From: an uncultured Armatimonadota bacterium
GTDB taxonomy: Bacteria > Armatimonadota > Fimbriimonadia > Fimbriimonadales > Fimbriimonadaceae
DNA: 64,000 bases
Reading direction: 5' to 3'
NCBI GenBank assembly: GCA_903904815.1
Contig: CAIVDU010000093.1
Location: 1-64,000, forward strand
Each line of letters opens with the position of its first letter. The stretch's first letter is position 1. The notes beneath the pieces are model-generated. The model had not been told where the DNA came from. It saw only the letters and a list, made by a program, of their open reading frames with translations, and did no database searches. This document shows positions 9,034 through 16,690 of the stretch, piece by piece. Both the position numbers and the translations under genes were made by a program.

Positions 9034-9975
9034 CTACGCCTCGTTGAGAATTTTGTTGGGAAGGAACGGCGACTCGTCGACAAACATCCAGGATAGGTCC
9101 GTGGGTAACTGAGTGAGGAGCATCCTATGGATCGCGAAGTCCCAAAGTCGGCCAGTTCCTTTGGTCGCACTTTCTGGTCCTTTCAAATCCCACCGTATTT
9201 CGGCGGATCCCGTCATTTGTAGAGTCCTCCCTGCCTCGAAATCGATGAAGATTAGGGACGCGGCTGGATTAACGTGAAAGTTTCCCAACGTGTTGAACAT
9301 TCCATTGCCGGGGTATTCAGGAACTCGGAGTGTCCTTGAGTCAAGAACTTGCACGAACCCTTTGGGACCTCCCCGGTGCGACGCATCGGATGATTGGCTA
9401 TCTGGGTGCCTGGAGCCGACAAACATCGTGTCAACGGAAGCTATGAGGCTTACGAGTTCATCGTTTAGCTCTTGACCGTCGAATTGGACTGAGGAGCGAC
9501 TCTTCGCATCTGGCTCGCTTTCAATGGTTCTTCGCTGGATGTATTTCGGGCAGAGTGAGACTGCCTGATCAACGCTGACGATTAGCTTTTCCTCGGTTCG
9601 CTCCGCCCGGCCATTTATCTTGAGGCGCCGTCTAGTGGCAAACTCGATTACAAGAAGTCCCACCTCAGGACTCATTTCAATGTTCGTCCATAAGGGGTCT
9701 TGCGGCGCCTCGACAGTTTTTTTGAGATCGATCTCTACTCTTTGAGTATCCATGGCGGTCATGAAGCCTGGAGCCCCAAAGAGCGCACTGATCCACGGAA
9801 GGCCCGATTTATCGTGGCTTGTGATGATAACGAGATATTGCTTTGACAAGAATGAGATAGCGCCGGTTGGGACCGTGGTAGAGCCGGTACGAGGTGCATT
9901 CGATAGCGCCAATTGTTCTTCACCGTACTGGGCCTGCACATACAGCTCACCAGGATGGAATGGATTGTTGTTCAT
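9034..9975 (-). CDS. Pyridoxamine 5'-phosphate oxidase-family flavin-binding protein
   Basis: PNPOx-like split-barrel protein of about 313 residues, starting MNNNPFHPGELY. Segments characteristic of the family are ISFLSKQYLVIITSHDKSG and, towards the C-terminus, TLRVPEYPGNGMFNTLGNF followed by SLIFIDFEAGRTLQMTGSA, which looks like a second FMN-binding PNPOx repeat. These large two-repeat proteins often act with unknown partners in detoxification or one-carbon redox. The preceding DsrE-like gene ends 44 nt upstream on the same strand, so the two are probably co-transcribed. The open frame extends further 5' but there the sequence is low-complexity and overlaps the DsrE-like gene. Confidence 0.75.
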   Translation of the reverse strand: MNNNPFHPGELYVQAQYGEEQLALSNAPRTGSTTVPTGAISFLSKQYLVIITSHDKSGLPWISALFGAPGFMTAMDTQRVEIDLKKTVEAPQDPLWTNIEMSPEVGLLVIEFATRRRLKINGRAERTEEKLIVSVDQAVSLCPKYIQRRTIESEPDAKSRSSVQFDGQELNDELVSLIASVDTMFVGSRHPDSQSSDASHRGGPKGFVQVLDSRTLRVPEYPGNGMFNTLGNFHVNPAASLIFIDFEAGRTLQMTGSAEIRWDLKGPESATKGTGRLWDFAIHRMLLTQLPTDLSWMFVDESPFLPNKILNEA

Positions 9976-10019
9976 GGTGGAGGAAGATGGGATGCGCTCT
10001 CGCAGCCCATCGATGGCAG

Positions 10020-10397
10020 TCAGAACGTGATGACTTGATAACCTTCGTTCAAAAGTCGGCCGAGGGGTGGCAATCCCGTGGTGCCTGGAACCAAGTTTTC
10101 GGTTAGGACTTCGAATCCGGCGGTCTTGGCTTCGCCCGCAGAAAATACGTCGGCGCATCCGCAGGAAACACCAAGAACCTTGTCCTTGACTGCTTCGAAG
10201 AAGGTGTGAGCCGGATGCGTGGGTTCTTGGAGAATGCTAACCCAGCGAGTACCAGCTCCCTGAAACGTAATGACGACCGTGCTCGATTGCTGCTTGAGGT
10301 CGTATGCCAAGGCAAAGGCGTTTAAGATACGTCCGAGGGCTTCATCCGAATTGGATTTGGGGTCGCTGAGAATGACAATGGAGGTTTTTGACATCAT
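10020..10397 (-). CDS. DsrE/DsrF-like small protein
   Basis: A 125-residue protein of the DsrE-like fold. It has an N-terminal beta strand with a Ser/Asp-rich loop (SIVILSDPKSNSDEALGR), a central QQSSTVVITFQGAGTRW and a conserved cysteine pair in VLGVSCGCADVFSAG. In the family such cysteines handle persulfide or sulfur transfer. Two consecutive ATGs occur; the second (10394) has better spacing to AAGGAAAT. Its promoter region contains a perfect palindrome and is shared with the divergent ATC hydrolase-like gene. Physiological sulfur substrate unknown. Confidence 0.7.
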   Translation of the reverse strand: MMSKTSIVILSDPKSNSDEALGRILNAFALAYDLKQQSSTVVITFQGAGTRWVSILQEPTHPAHTFFEAVKDKVLGVSCGCADVFSAGEAKTAGFEVLTENLVPGTTGLPPLGRLLNEGYQVITF

Positions 10398-10412
10398 AGA
10401 TTTCCTTGAAGG

Positions 10413-10436
10413 TATTTACCGATCGTTCGGTAAATA
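10413..10436. promoter_or_regulatory. Perfect 24-bp TetR-type operator between divergent genes
   Basis: Arms TATTTACCGA and TCGGTAAATA are exact inverted repeats around TCGT. The core ACCGATCGTTCGGT resembles operators bound by many TetR-family repressors. It sits between the DsrE-like gene (minus) and the ATC hydrolase-like gene (plus), next to the AT-rich TAAATATATA. It probably controls both. Neither TetR protein in the window has a matching site in its own promoter, so the regulator may be encoded elsewhere. Confidence 0.65.
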
Positions 10437-10493
10437 TATAACGCATGGTCGCGACATTGAGTTCCAAGATTTACAGAAAAAGCAAAATAAGCA

Positions 10494-10994
10494 ATGGAGA
10501 ACGAAACGTCGGGAATTTTAGGGAAGCGTCGAGCTCAGGCAGAAGTCATCAAACCGATCTATGACGTGCTTGTCGATCGATTTGGCAAGATAGAAGCGCA
10601 GAGCATCCTTGCCGAGGCGATCCGGCTTGCCGCAATCGAGGAAGGGAAGGCTTTCGCGTCGACTGAGCCGGAACCACCGAATATAGGGAGGTTTGCTAAA
10701 CTGCAGCCCCTGTGGCTCAAATCGGGGGCACTCGAAATAGAAACTTTGCGACAGACTGACTCGGAGTTCTCGTACAACGTAACCCGATGCAAGTACGCCG
10801 AAATGTATCGAGAGATGGGACTAGCAGAGATTGGCCATTTACTCTCCTGTAACCGCGATGCCACCTTTTGTGAGGGCTACAATCCTCAAATTAAGCTGAC
10901 GCGCACCCAAACGATCATGCAGGGCGCGAGCCACTGCGACTTTCGTTACGTGATCGACTCAGAGCCGAGCGTCGACGATGAGAACACGCGCTGA
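10494..10994 (+). CDS. L-2-amino-thiazoline-4-carboxylate hydrolase-like protein
   Basis: 166 residues. The C-terminal half (CKYAEMYREMGLAEIG, then LLSCNRDATFCEGYNP, KLTRTQTIMQGASHCDFR) matches the conserved core of the ATC hydrolase family, which opens the thiazoline ring of L-ATC to S-carbamoyl-cysteine on the way to cysteine. Three conserved cysteines and the final CDFRY motif are present. The N-terminus is a helical segment with an unusual charge-rich start. It is transcribed away from the DsrE-like/PNPOx-like pair across a palindromic operator, which suggests a shared sulfur- or thiol-related role. Actual substrate is an inference. Confidence 0.72.
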   Translation: MENETSGILGKRRAQAEVIKPIYDVLVDRFGKIEAQSILAEAIRLAAIEEGKAFASTEPEPPNIGRFAKLQPLWLKSGALEIETLRQTDSEFSYNVTRCKYAEMYREMGLAEIGHLLSCNRDATFCEGYNPQIKLTRTQTIMQGASHCDFRYVIDSEPSVDDENTR

Positions 10995-11038
10995 ACCGGA
11001 TGAATTCATGTCTGACTGAAATTGCTCTTGCTGCACTC

Positions 11039-11485
11039 CTAGAGTGACCTGCTCATCACGAATCGACCTTTGATTCGATCAAAACCTTCGGATCGATACA
11101 AACTCTCTGCTCGCTGGTTGCCCTCGATCACGAACAGATCCACCTGGCGAAGTCCCTTGTCCTTGGCGAAACCAATGACTTGCCGGAGGGCGCTTCTGCC
11201 GACACCTTTGCCCCTTGCCGACTCGCGCAGGTAGAAGTCGGTGATCACCCCGATTCTCCCGCCGGCTTCAGCGTCAAAGCCGTAAGTCAGTCCCACGTAA
11301 CCCTGCGCTTCGTCGTCGACGAGGACCAAGAAGTAAGCCCCGAGTTCCGGAGACTCTAGCAACTGGGCTACAGCGCTACTCACTTCTGGCGAGAAGCGCA
11401 GATTGTCGTAGTTGAAATAGGCTTCAACGAAAACCAGGAGAACGGGTAGATTGCTTGGCTTGGCTTCAACGAGTCGAACTCCCAT
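11039..11485 (-). CDS. GNAT-family N-acetyltransferase
   Basis: Acetyl-CoA-dependent acetyltransferase of about 148 residues. Motif A is GVITDFYLRESARGKGVGR (V-strand plus R-x-x-G-x-G CoA loop) and motif B is GLRQVDLFVIEGNQRAESLY. The start is placed at MGVRLVEAKPS rather than 18 codons upstream, because the extra residues do not fit the fold. Acceptor unknown. Flanking genes are on different strands or separated by more than 100 nt. Confidence 0.82.
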   Translation of the reverse strand: MGVRLVEAKPSNLPVLLVFVEAYFNYDNLRFSPEVSSAVAQLLESPELGAYFLVLVDDEAQGYVGLTYGFDAEAGGRIGVITDFYLRESARGKGVGRSALRQVIGFAKDKGLRQVDLFVIEGNQRAESLYRSEGFDRIKGRFVMSRSL

Positions 11486-11603
11486 ATGTACTTCCCATCT
11501 GACCGGTCGAGCAGTTATCCGTTGCGGAACGGCACCCATCCAGACTGCCGCCAGTAGCGAAAGTCAGTCTGGCCAATTGAGAAGCGGATTTGGAAGGGGG
11601 CGG

Positions 11604-12212
11604 TTAAGGTCTCTGCACTCTGGTAAAGGCAAAGTTCCGGCCATCTCGTATAGACAAGGAGATCCAAAGCCAAGCCAGGGCCTCAGTTTGGACGGATCGC
11701 GCCAGCGGACCGACATCGATAGGAGCGAACCCGATGTCCGTCGCGAGTTGGGAGACAATACTCTTCGCCCCGGCATCGTCGCCCGCAATGGTCAGCATGG
11801 CAGGCGTACCATGGAAGTCTGGGTTTTCCATGATGCCGAATCCGATCGTGTTGAAGGCTTTGACAACCTTGGAACCCGGAAGCCAGCGACCGACCTGTTC
11901 TCCACCGGAGTCTCTATGGCCCAACTCGAGTCCGCTGAAGTCGGCCGCGATCGGATTGGTACAGTCGACCATGACCTTTCCCTGAAGGATCTCAGCCAAC
12001 GACTCGCAAATCTGTTCCGTACTTTTCCACGGCACAGCGAGGAATACGACATCCCCAAATCGCGCCGCATCCTCGGCGGTTGCCACTGGCAGGGCTTCGT
12101 GCTTTGGGTCCAGCGGGTCCCGAACTCCGACAATCACCTCATGTCCGGCGTCGATCAGACGCCGACTGAGAGCGCCGCCAACATTGCCACTCCCGATCAC
12201 TGAAATTCGCAT
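11604..12212 (-). CDS. NADP oxidoreductase, F420-dependent/NAD-binding family
   Basis: A Rossmann protein of 202 residues with the dinucleotide motif GSGNVGGALSRRL at the N-terminus and FGDVVFLAVPWKS typical of NADPH:F420 reductase-like and NADP-dependent proteins. The middle contains MVDCTNPIAADFSGL. The C-terminus ends in an odd RNFAFTRVQRP. AGGGGGG lies about 12 nt upstream of ATG. It is immediately downstream of the HxlR gene on the same strand and is a likely target. Use of F420 itself is not shown, since no F420 genes are nearby. Confidence 0.82.
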   Translation of the reverse strand: MRISVIGSGNVGGALSRRLIDAGHEVIVGVRDPLDPKHEALPVATAEDAARFGDVVFLAVPWKSTEQICESLAEILQGKVMVDCTNPIAADFSGLELGHRDSGGEQVGRWLPGSKVVKAFNTIGFGIMENPDFHGTPAMLTIAGDDAGAKSIVSQLATDIGFAPIDVGPLARSVQTEALAWLWISLSIRDGRNFAFTRVQRP

Positions 12213-12261
12213 TGACTTATCGCCCCCCTACTTCGATGACTAGTTTGGCCATTTCAACTCC

Positions 12262-12699
12262 CTAGAAGTTCTGTTGGCCGGTGATTAAGTTTCCGTTCCG
12301 GTTGACCGAACTGGAACAGGTATTTGCCCCTCCAAAACTCACCGCCCAAGTGCAAAGTGCGTCAAGAACGGGCGACAAGGTTCGCCCGAGGTCGGTCAGC
12401 GAATACTCTACGCGGGGCGGGACCTCTTTATATACTTCACGGTGAACTAAGCCATCGGCTTCGAGTTGTCGGAGTTGCAGCGTCAACATCTGCTGCGTTG
12501 CTCCGGGAATCAAGCGATGGAGCTCTCCAAAACGCTGCGTACCTTCGCGAAGCCAATACAGTATCACCGGCTTCCACCGGCCTCCGATCACTTTGAGAGT
12601 GACCTCCGCCGGACATGCAAACGCCTTCTTGCTGACTGAGTCCTTTCCTTGAGCCGCTTGAGCCTTGTTCATGTCGATAGCCATTACTCTCAAAATCAT
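12262..12699 (-). CDS. HxlR-family winged-helix regulator
   Basis: Family core: [20 protein letters not shown], then [20 protein letters not shown] and [20 protein letters not shown]. The start is set at the ATG at 12697-12699 because AGGAGA lies 5 nt before it; the open frame runs 30 codons further upstream without family features. It contains CPAEV near the N-terminus, where redox-sensing HxlR proteins (HypR, QorR) have a reactive Cys. Divergent from the SDR gene cluster, so it may repress both directions. Confidence 0.85.
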   Translation of the reverse strand: MILRVMAIDMNKAQAAQGKDSVSKKAFACPAEVTLKVIGGRWKPVILYWLREGTQRFGELHRLIPGATQQMLTLQLRQLEADGLVHREVYKEVPPRVEYSLTDLGRTLSPVLDALCTWAVSFGGANTCSSSVNRNGNLITGQQNF

Positions 12700-12759
12700 A
12701 CTATCTCCTGTTTTTATGTGTACTTGCAAAAACATGAGGAGGGCGACAAGATTCTCGGT

Positions 12760-12861
12760 ATGGAAGCAAGAAACGCCGTATTGGTCCACGGAGCCGTTGC
12801 CGATGCGTCGGGTTGGGGCAAGGTCAAGCCTGAACTAGTGATCAAGGCGGCCAAGAGCTGA
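12760..12861 (+). pseudogene. N-terminal remnant of an alpha/beta hydrolase
   Basis: A 33-codon ORF reading [18 protein letters not shown]. This is the oxyanion-loop HG motif and first strand of salicylate-esterase-like alpha/beta hydrolases. It stops after about 30 residues, one nt before the SDR start, with no nucleophile elbow or catalytic His. It is probably the residue of a deletion that fused the hydrolase start to the SDR gene. It could still act as a leader peptide coupled to the SDR. Confidence 0.55.
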
Positions 12862-12862
12862 A

Positions 12863-13540
12863 ATGAGTACAAATCCAATCATCACGATTGTGGGGGCTGG
12901 GCCGGGTGTCAGCTTGTCGGTCGCTCGTAGGTTCGGACGCGAGGGATTTCGGGTTGTCCTGATTGCTCGCGACGTGGAGAAGCTTGAAACTCTTCGAGTT
13001 GACCTATCGGCCGTGGGAATCGAAACCATGACGCTATCTGCGGACGCCGCCGACGAGCAATCTCTCGTGGATGCGTTCAGCCAGATTCAGGGGGAGTGGG
13101 GTACGACCTCCGTGCTGCACTACAATGCGGTCACAGTGCACGCTGGCAATCCGTCGCAGCTGAAATTGGACGATCTCATGCTCGACTTTAAGGTCGGCGT
13201 GGGTGGCGCGATGGTTGCTGCTCAACAGGTTATCCCTCCACTCAAGCGCCAAGGTCACGGCACGCTGCTCTTTACTGGCGGCGGTTTCGCCGTTCAGCCG
13301 ATGGCGGGTCTTGCTTCGCTTGGCGTCGCCAAAGCTGGGCTACGCAATTTCGTTGGGTCGTTGGCACAAGAGATGGAAGGATCCGGCATCAAGGTGGGCA
13401 CGGTCACCATTTGCGGAACGGTGATGGAATCCGGACCCTTCGCCGCAGACAAGATCGCCGACGAGTTCTGGCAGATACACCACGATCCTCTTGGTTCGCC
13501 GGTCGAGCGAATGTTCGTTGGGCGACCAGAGAACGACTAG
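12863..13540 (+). CDS. SDR-family protein with atypical active site
   Basis: 225-residue short-chain dehydrogenase-like Rossmann protein. The cofactor motif is GAGPGVSLSVARRFG, followed by RDVEKLETLR, where an Arg after the second strand suggests NADPH. The usual Tyr-x-x-x-Lys is not there: the corresponding place reads LGVAK (in LASLGVAKAGLRN), so the catalytic Tyr is replaced by Leu while the Lys is kept. This belongs to a subgroup of SDRs of uncertain activity. It is followed 30 nt later by the isochorismatase-like gene on the same strand. Confidence 0.78.
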   Translation: MSTNPIITIVGAGPGVSLSVARRFGREGFRVVLIARDVEKLETLRVDLSAVGIETMTLSADAADEQSLVDAFSQIQGEWGTTSVLHYNAVTVHAGNPSQLKLDDLMLDFKVGVGGAMVAAQQVIPPLKRQGHGTLLFTGGGFAVQPMAGLASLGVAKAGLRNFVGSLAQEMEGSGIKVGTVTICGTVMESGPFAADKIADEFWQIHHDPLGSPVERMFVGRPEND

Positions 13541-13570
13541 CCTTGATAACTCATTGATAGGAGCCTAACC

Positions 13571-14152
13571 ATGCAATCGTCACGAATCAACCCAGAAGAC
13601 GCGATTATCCTCTTTGCCGATCTCCAACAAGGGATTGCCGACCTGCCGTTAACGATCTCGCCCTTACGCTTGGGTAAGGGTGTTCGCGGCTTAGCCAAGC
13701 TCGCGAAGCTTTTCGATATCCCAGTGATCGTAACCGCGGTCGCCGGGGACGAGGGCAAAGCGAAGATCCTGCCGGAGATTGCCGAGGAACTGGGGGATCT
13801 TCCCACCTACTTTCGGACAACCGCCGACTCCTTCAGAAACGAAGCAATCCTTCAAGCCGTTGCGGCAACTGGCAGAAAGACAATTCTGATTTCCGGTGTC
13901 GCGACTGAGCTTGCCGTCCAACTGCCGGCGCTCACGGGCGTCGATCTTGGTTACCGAACGTTTGTGGTTGTCGACGCTTGCGGAGGCACCAGTCAACGAA
14001 CCGAGCAAGCCGCATTGACTCGAATTACCGGGCACGGTGGATCGACCGTTTCCGTGATCGCGCTCGCCGGCGAATTGGCGGGAGACTTCGGCCAACCCCA
14101 GGCTCAGGCGGCGATTGGAGTCATTTTCGAAATGGCGGTTGCCGGGGAGTAA
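13571..14152 (+). CDS. Isochorismatase-like (YcaC-type) protein lacking the catalytic Cys
   Basis: 193-residue cysteine-hydrolase fold of the YcaC group. The conserved Asp is in ILFADLQQGI (D17), and the core strand is ILISGVATELAVQLPAL. In YcaC-type hydrolases this segment reads GVxTEVCV with the Cys as nucleophile. Here position 115 is Ala. The protein may be non-hydrolytic, or may act like isochorismatases that do not use Cys. AGGAG lies 8 nt upstream of ATG. Likely co-transcribed with the SDR gene. Confidence 0.78.
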   Translation: MQSSRINPEDAIILFADLQQGIADLPLTISPLRLGKGVRGLAKLAKLFDIPVIVTAVAGDEGKAKILPEIAEELGDLPTYFRTTADSFRNEAILQAVAATGRKTILISGVATELAVQLPALTGVDLGYRTFVVVDACGGTSQRTEQAALTRITGHGGSTVSVIALAGELAGDFGQPQAQAAIGVIFEMAVAGE

Positions 14153-14262
14153 GTTTCCCCATCTGGAACCGTCGCCTCCAAAGATGGTCGACCGCCAAGC
14201 ATTTGTCTCGTATTGAAAGAAGACCTGGCGCCCGACTTGAGCAATGGCCAGCGCTATGAGTG

Positions 14263-14311
14263 CGGCCGATACAGCGATTTCGAGGTCGCCTCAAAGCAAC
14301 TGTATCGGCCG
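14263..14311. repeat. 12-bp inverted repeat with 25-nt loop
   Basis: CGGCCGATACAG and CTGTATCGGCCG are exact inverted repeats. The loop contains a smaller GCGA/TCGC pairing. It lies in a 298-nt gap after the isochorismatase-like gene and before the convergent SDR gene. It could be a bidirectional terminator without a U-run, or a regulator site. Nothing else is recognised in this gap. Confidence 0.45.
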
Positions 14312-14450
14312 TCCAAGTTCTCGGAATGGGACATGTAGAAGGCACCCTTCCTCTTGATCCTAATCAATAGGGTGAATGGAGCCCTCCCGGAAGATCAGGA
14401 CACACACTCACGAATAATGGTTCAGGTTGGAGTCGGACTTCAAGTCTGAG

Positions 14451-15158
14451 CTAGATCTCCTTGCCTGCCCAGTCTTGAGCGTGGAACAGTTTAGCCACGG
14501 TACCGTCGTCTATCAACACGGGCACGAGAGCTCCTGGGAGTACGGATTCGACGCTACCAGGGGCGTTTGACCCTCCTAGATCGGTGCGCAACCAGCCTGG
14601 ATCCATGAGGTTCATGAGCACACCCTTGTCTTTTAGATGCTCTGCGGTGTCTAGGACAAACTTGTCCACTGCCGCCTTGGATACGGCGTAAGCGATCAAT
14701 TGTGGTTGGTCTTTGACGCCTGAGGTGACGTTGATGACTCTCCCCCACCCTCTCTGGATCATGCCGGGAATCAGCCGATGGCAGATCCGAATGAGTGCGG
14801 TGCAGTTGACTTCGAAACTCTTCCGGATCTCTTCGGTCGGTACATTGAGCCAGTCCTCGCGATAGCCGATCTGAATGGCGGCGTTATTGTAGAGGATGTC
14901 GACGTTGGGGCCCTCGTTCAGAAGCTGAGTCAACATCGTTTCTACTTGATCGGGTTCGCCGAGTTCGGCAGAAATCTGGCGAACCTCCACTCCCTTTGCG
15001 CTGAGTGCGGCCGCGAGTAAACCCGTATGGGCAAGATCGCGGCTGTGAAGGATCACGTTACAACCGTAATCCGCCAACCCCAAACTCACTTGTCTGCCGA
15101 TTCCTCGACTCGCGCCAGTGACCAGCGCCCACTTTCCTTTGATGTCTGCTTGTTTCAT
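14451..15158 (-). CDS. SDR-family oxidoreductase
   Basis: Classical short-chain dehydrogenase, 235 residues. TGASRGIGRQVSL is the glycine-rich cofactor loop, LYNNAAIQIG the NNAG-like motif, and YAVSK the catalytic Tyr-x-x-x-Lys, with INVTSG carrying the Ser. The substrate is not predictable. It stands alone, with long gaps on both sides. Confidence 0.88.
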   Translation of the reverse strand: MKQADIKGKWALVTGASRGIGRQVSLGLADYGCNVILHSRDLAHTGLLAAALSAKGVEVRQISAELGEPDQVETMLTQLLNEGPNVDILYNNAAIQIGYREDWLNVPTEEIRKSFEVNCTALIRICHRLIPGMIQRGWGRVINVTSGVKDQPQLIAYAVSKAAVDKFVLDTAEHLKDKGVLMNLMDPGWLRTDLGGSNAPGSVESVLPGALVPVLIDDGTVAKLFHAQDWAGKEI

Positions 15159-15701
15159 GTGTTACTTATCCGTGGCTTTTAGCCACCCTCGAATCTAGTT
15201 GCGTTGATGAGGAAACTGCCGTCCGCCTCGCCCGCTGTTATCGGCGCGGGTACGGCGCAAGAGGCTCTCACCACGGGCTGAGGCCCAACCACGATCGCCT
15301 CGGCGTTTGCGACCCGGACTTAATTCGGGCCAGTAGAAGCTGAACAAACTGCGAAGCCAAAGGCTCAATATATGTTCCCACCGTTGTCCCGAGGTGAGAG
15401 GTAGGTCGCTAGATCCAGGTCTTCGAAACCGACAACCGTCATTCTTTGACACTGTTGCAGCGCATTCTACCGTGGGTTTTGCAATCGTGTGCATTGATTC
15501 AAAAAGTGCGAGAATGATTGGCTGGAGCACAACATAAAGCGGCAAACTAACGAATTTCCTCGGGCGGATTTGAATCCGGTTAGGTGGGTGCTCATTCGTG
15601 AAGAACCCACCAAGTTGCCGTTGAAGGGAAGGGACACTACGGGCCAATGGCCCCTCCGTCCCTGGCTGTCATCCGCTTGAGCGTTCAAATCTTGTTAAGG
15701 C
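15159..15701. other. 543-nt gap without a recognised gene
   Basis: Both strands were read. The only long frame (15195-15647, minus) has a composition unlike a protein, rich in Arg, Ser and Pro with no family resemblance. Apart from the hairpin at 15631-15662, I see no RNA gene or mobile-element end. Confidence 0.5.
15631..15662 (-). terminator. Nested hairpin downstream of the methyltransferase
   Basis: Outer arms GGGAC/GTCCC and inner arms GGGCC/GGCCC around AAT, starting 40 nt beyond the methyltransferase stop on the minus strand. On that strand it is followed by a pyrimidine-rich stretch. Probable terminator. Confidence 0.45.
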
Positions 15702-16544
15702 TCACTCAGAAATGGGCTTCTGAACAATCGCTCGTAAGACTCTGGTTCGTCCCTCCATAAAGTTTTGGCCCATGTTGCGGAGCATCGGCAGGACTTGGGG
15801 ACCGATGGTTTGCCCCAGTGTCACTCGCTTGGGGGCGTCAGGTTGAGGAGGAGCAGCAGCTTGAATCTTTGAGAGCCATCCGATTGCTTCAGTCGTTGCG
15901 TCCTGATACGTCAGGATCGTGAATCCGGACTCTAAGAGTTGATGCCTCGTTTCTTCCAGAGTGCAGAGAAAACTAAACTCAGGCACCGGGGACCAAGGCG
16001 CAGGGTAGAGCACGGGTTCGGTCGTGCCCTTTGCGACGTCGTAGATCGCGAATTTTCCACCTGGTTTAAGGACTCGATGCACACCCGCATAGAATCCAGA
16101 TTTGTCCTCGATATTCATCGAAACATGAAGCGTCCAGGCAAGATCGAAACTGTTTGCGTCAAATGGCAGAGCCGCCGCGTCTCCTTGAACGAACTTCGCC
16201 TTGTCGGATAGTCCAGTCCGCTCTGAAAACTCGTTCGCAATTGTTACGTACAGATCCGAGAGTTCAATCCCCGTTACGTGAACCCCACGCGTTGCAGCAA
16301 TGAATCGAGCTGGCCCGCCGAAACCCGAGCCTAAATCAAGAAGAGTTTCGCCCGCCTTTGCGTCGAGCGCTTCGGCAAGCTCACTTGATGCCATGAGTCC
16401 TCGTGTGTGGAACTGATCGAGTTGGGCAAGTTGCTTCCAGTCAATTGGACCTTCTGCGAGTCCCGCTTGTGCTAATCCCGCCGTAAGCCGTTCGCGAAGA
16501 CCGTCTGCGGCATAGTGGTCGATGAGGGTTTGCTTTGAGTTCAT
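15702..16544 (-). CDS. Class I SAM-dependent methyltransferase
   Basis: 280 residues. Motif I is TLLDLGSGFGGPARF (residues about 70-84), with VTGIELSDLYV as the acidic end of strand 2, VQGDAAALPFDANSFD for motif II and VLKPGGKFAIYDV for motif III. It resembles sarcosine/dimethylglycine or tocopherol-type methyltransferases that act on small molecules. AAGGA lies 10 nt before the ATG. The next gene upstream on the same strand (NmrA-like) ends 146 nt before its start. Confidence 0.85.
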   Translation of the reverse strand: MNSKQTLIDHYAADGLRERLTAGLAQAGLAEGPIDWKQLAQLDQFHTRGLMASSELAEALDAKAGETLLDLGSGFGGPARFIAATRGVHVTGIELSDLYVTIANEFSERTGLSDKAKFVQGDAAALPFDANSFDLAWTLHVSMNIEDKSGFYAGVHRVLKPGGKFAIYDVAKGTTEPVLYPAPWSPVPEFSFLCTLEETRHQLLESGFTILTYQDATTEAIGWLSKIQAAAPPQPDAPKRVTLGQTIGPQVLPMLRNMGQNFMEGRTRVLRAIVQKPISE

Positions 16545-16690
16545 AGTGTTTTGTTCCTTGAGGAAATGGGGCTGGAGTCTTAATGGCAGGATTCACTTGA
16601 CGTCTTGGCATAACGCGTCAAATCCCTCGGAGGCAGAATTGAGGTAGGTGATGAATGGGGGCAGATCCCTGTTCGGTGAAACTGGGGATG

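Noticed and set aside
9976-10158. 61-codon 5' extension of the PNPOx-like gene
   Set aside because: It overlaps the end of the DsrE-like gene and does not resemble the family; the start was placed at MNNNPFHPGELY.
15195-15647. 150-codon minus-strand frame in the gap between the SDR and methyltransferase genes
   Set aside because: Arg/Ser/Pro-rich, no family resemblance, no ribosome-binding site, and it contains a terminator-like hairpin.
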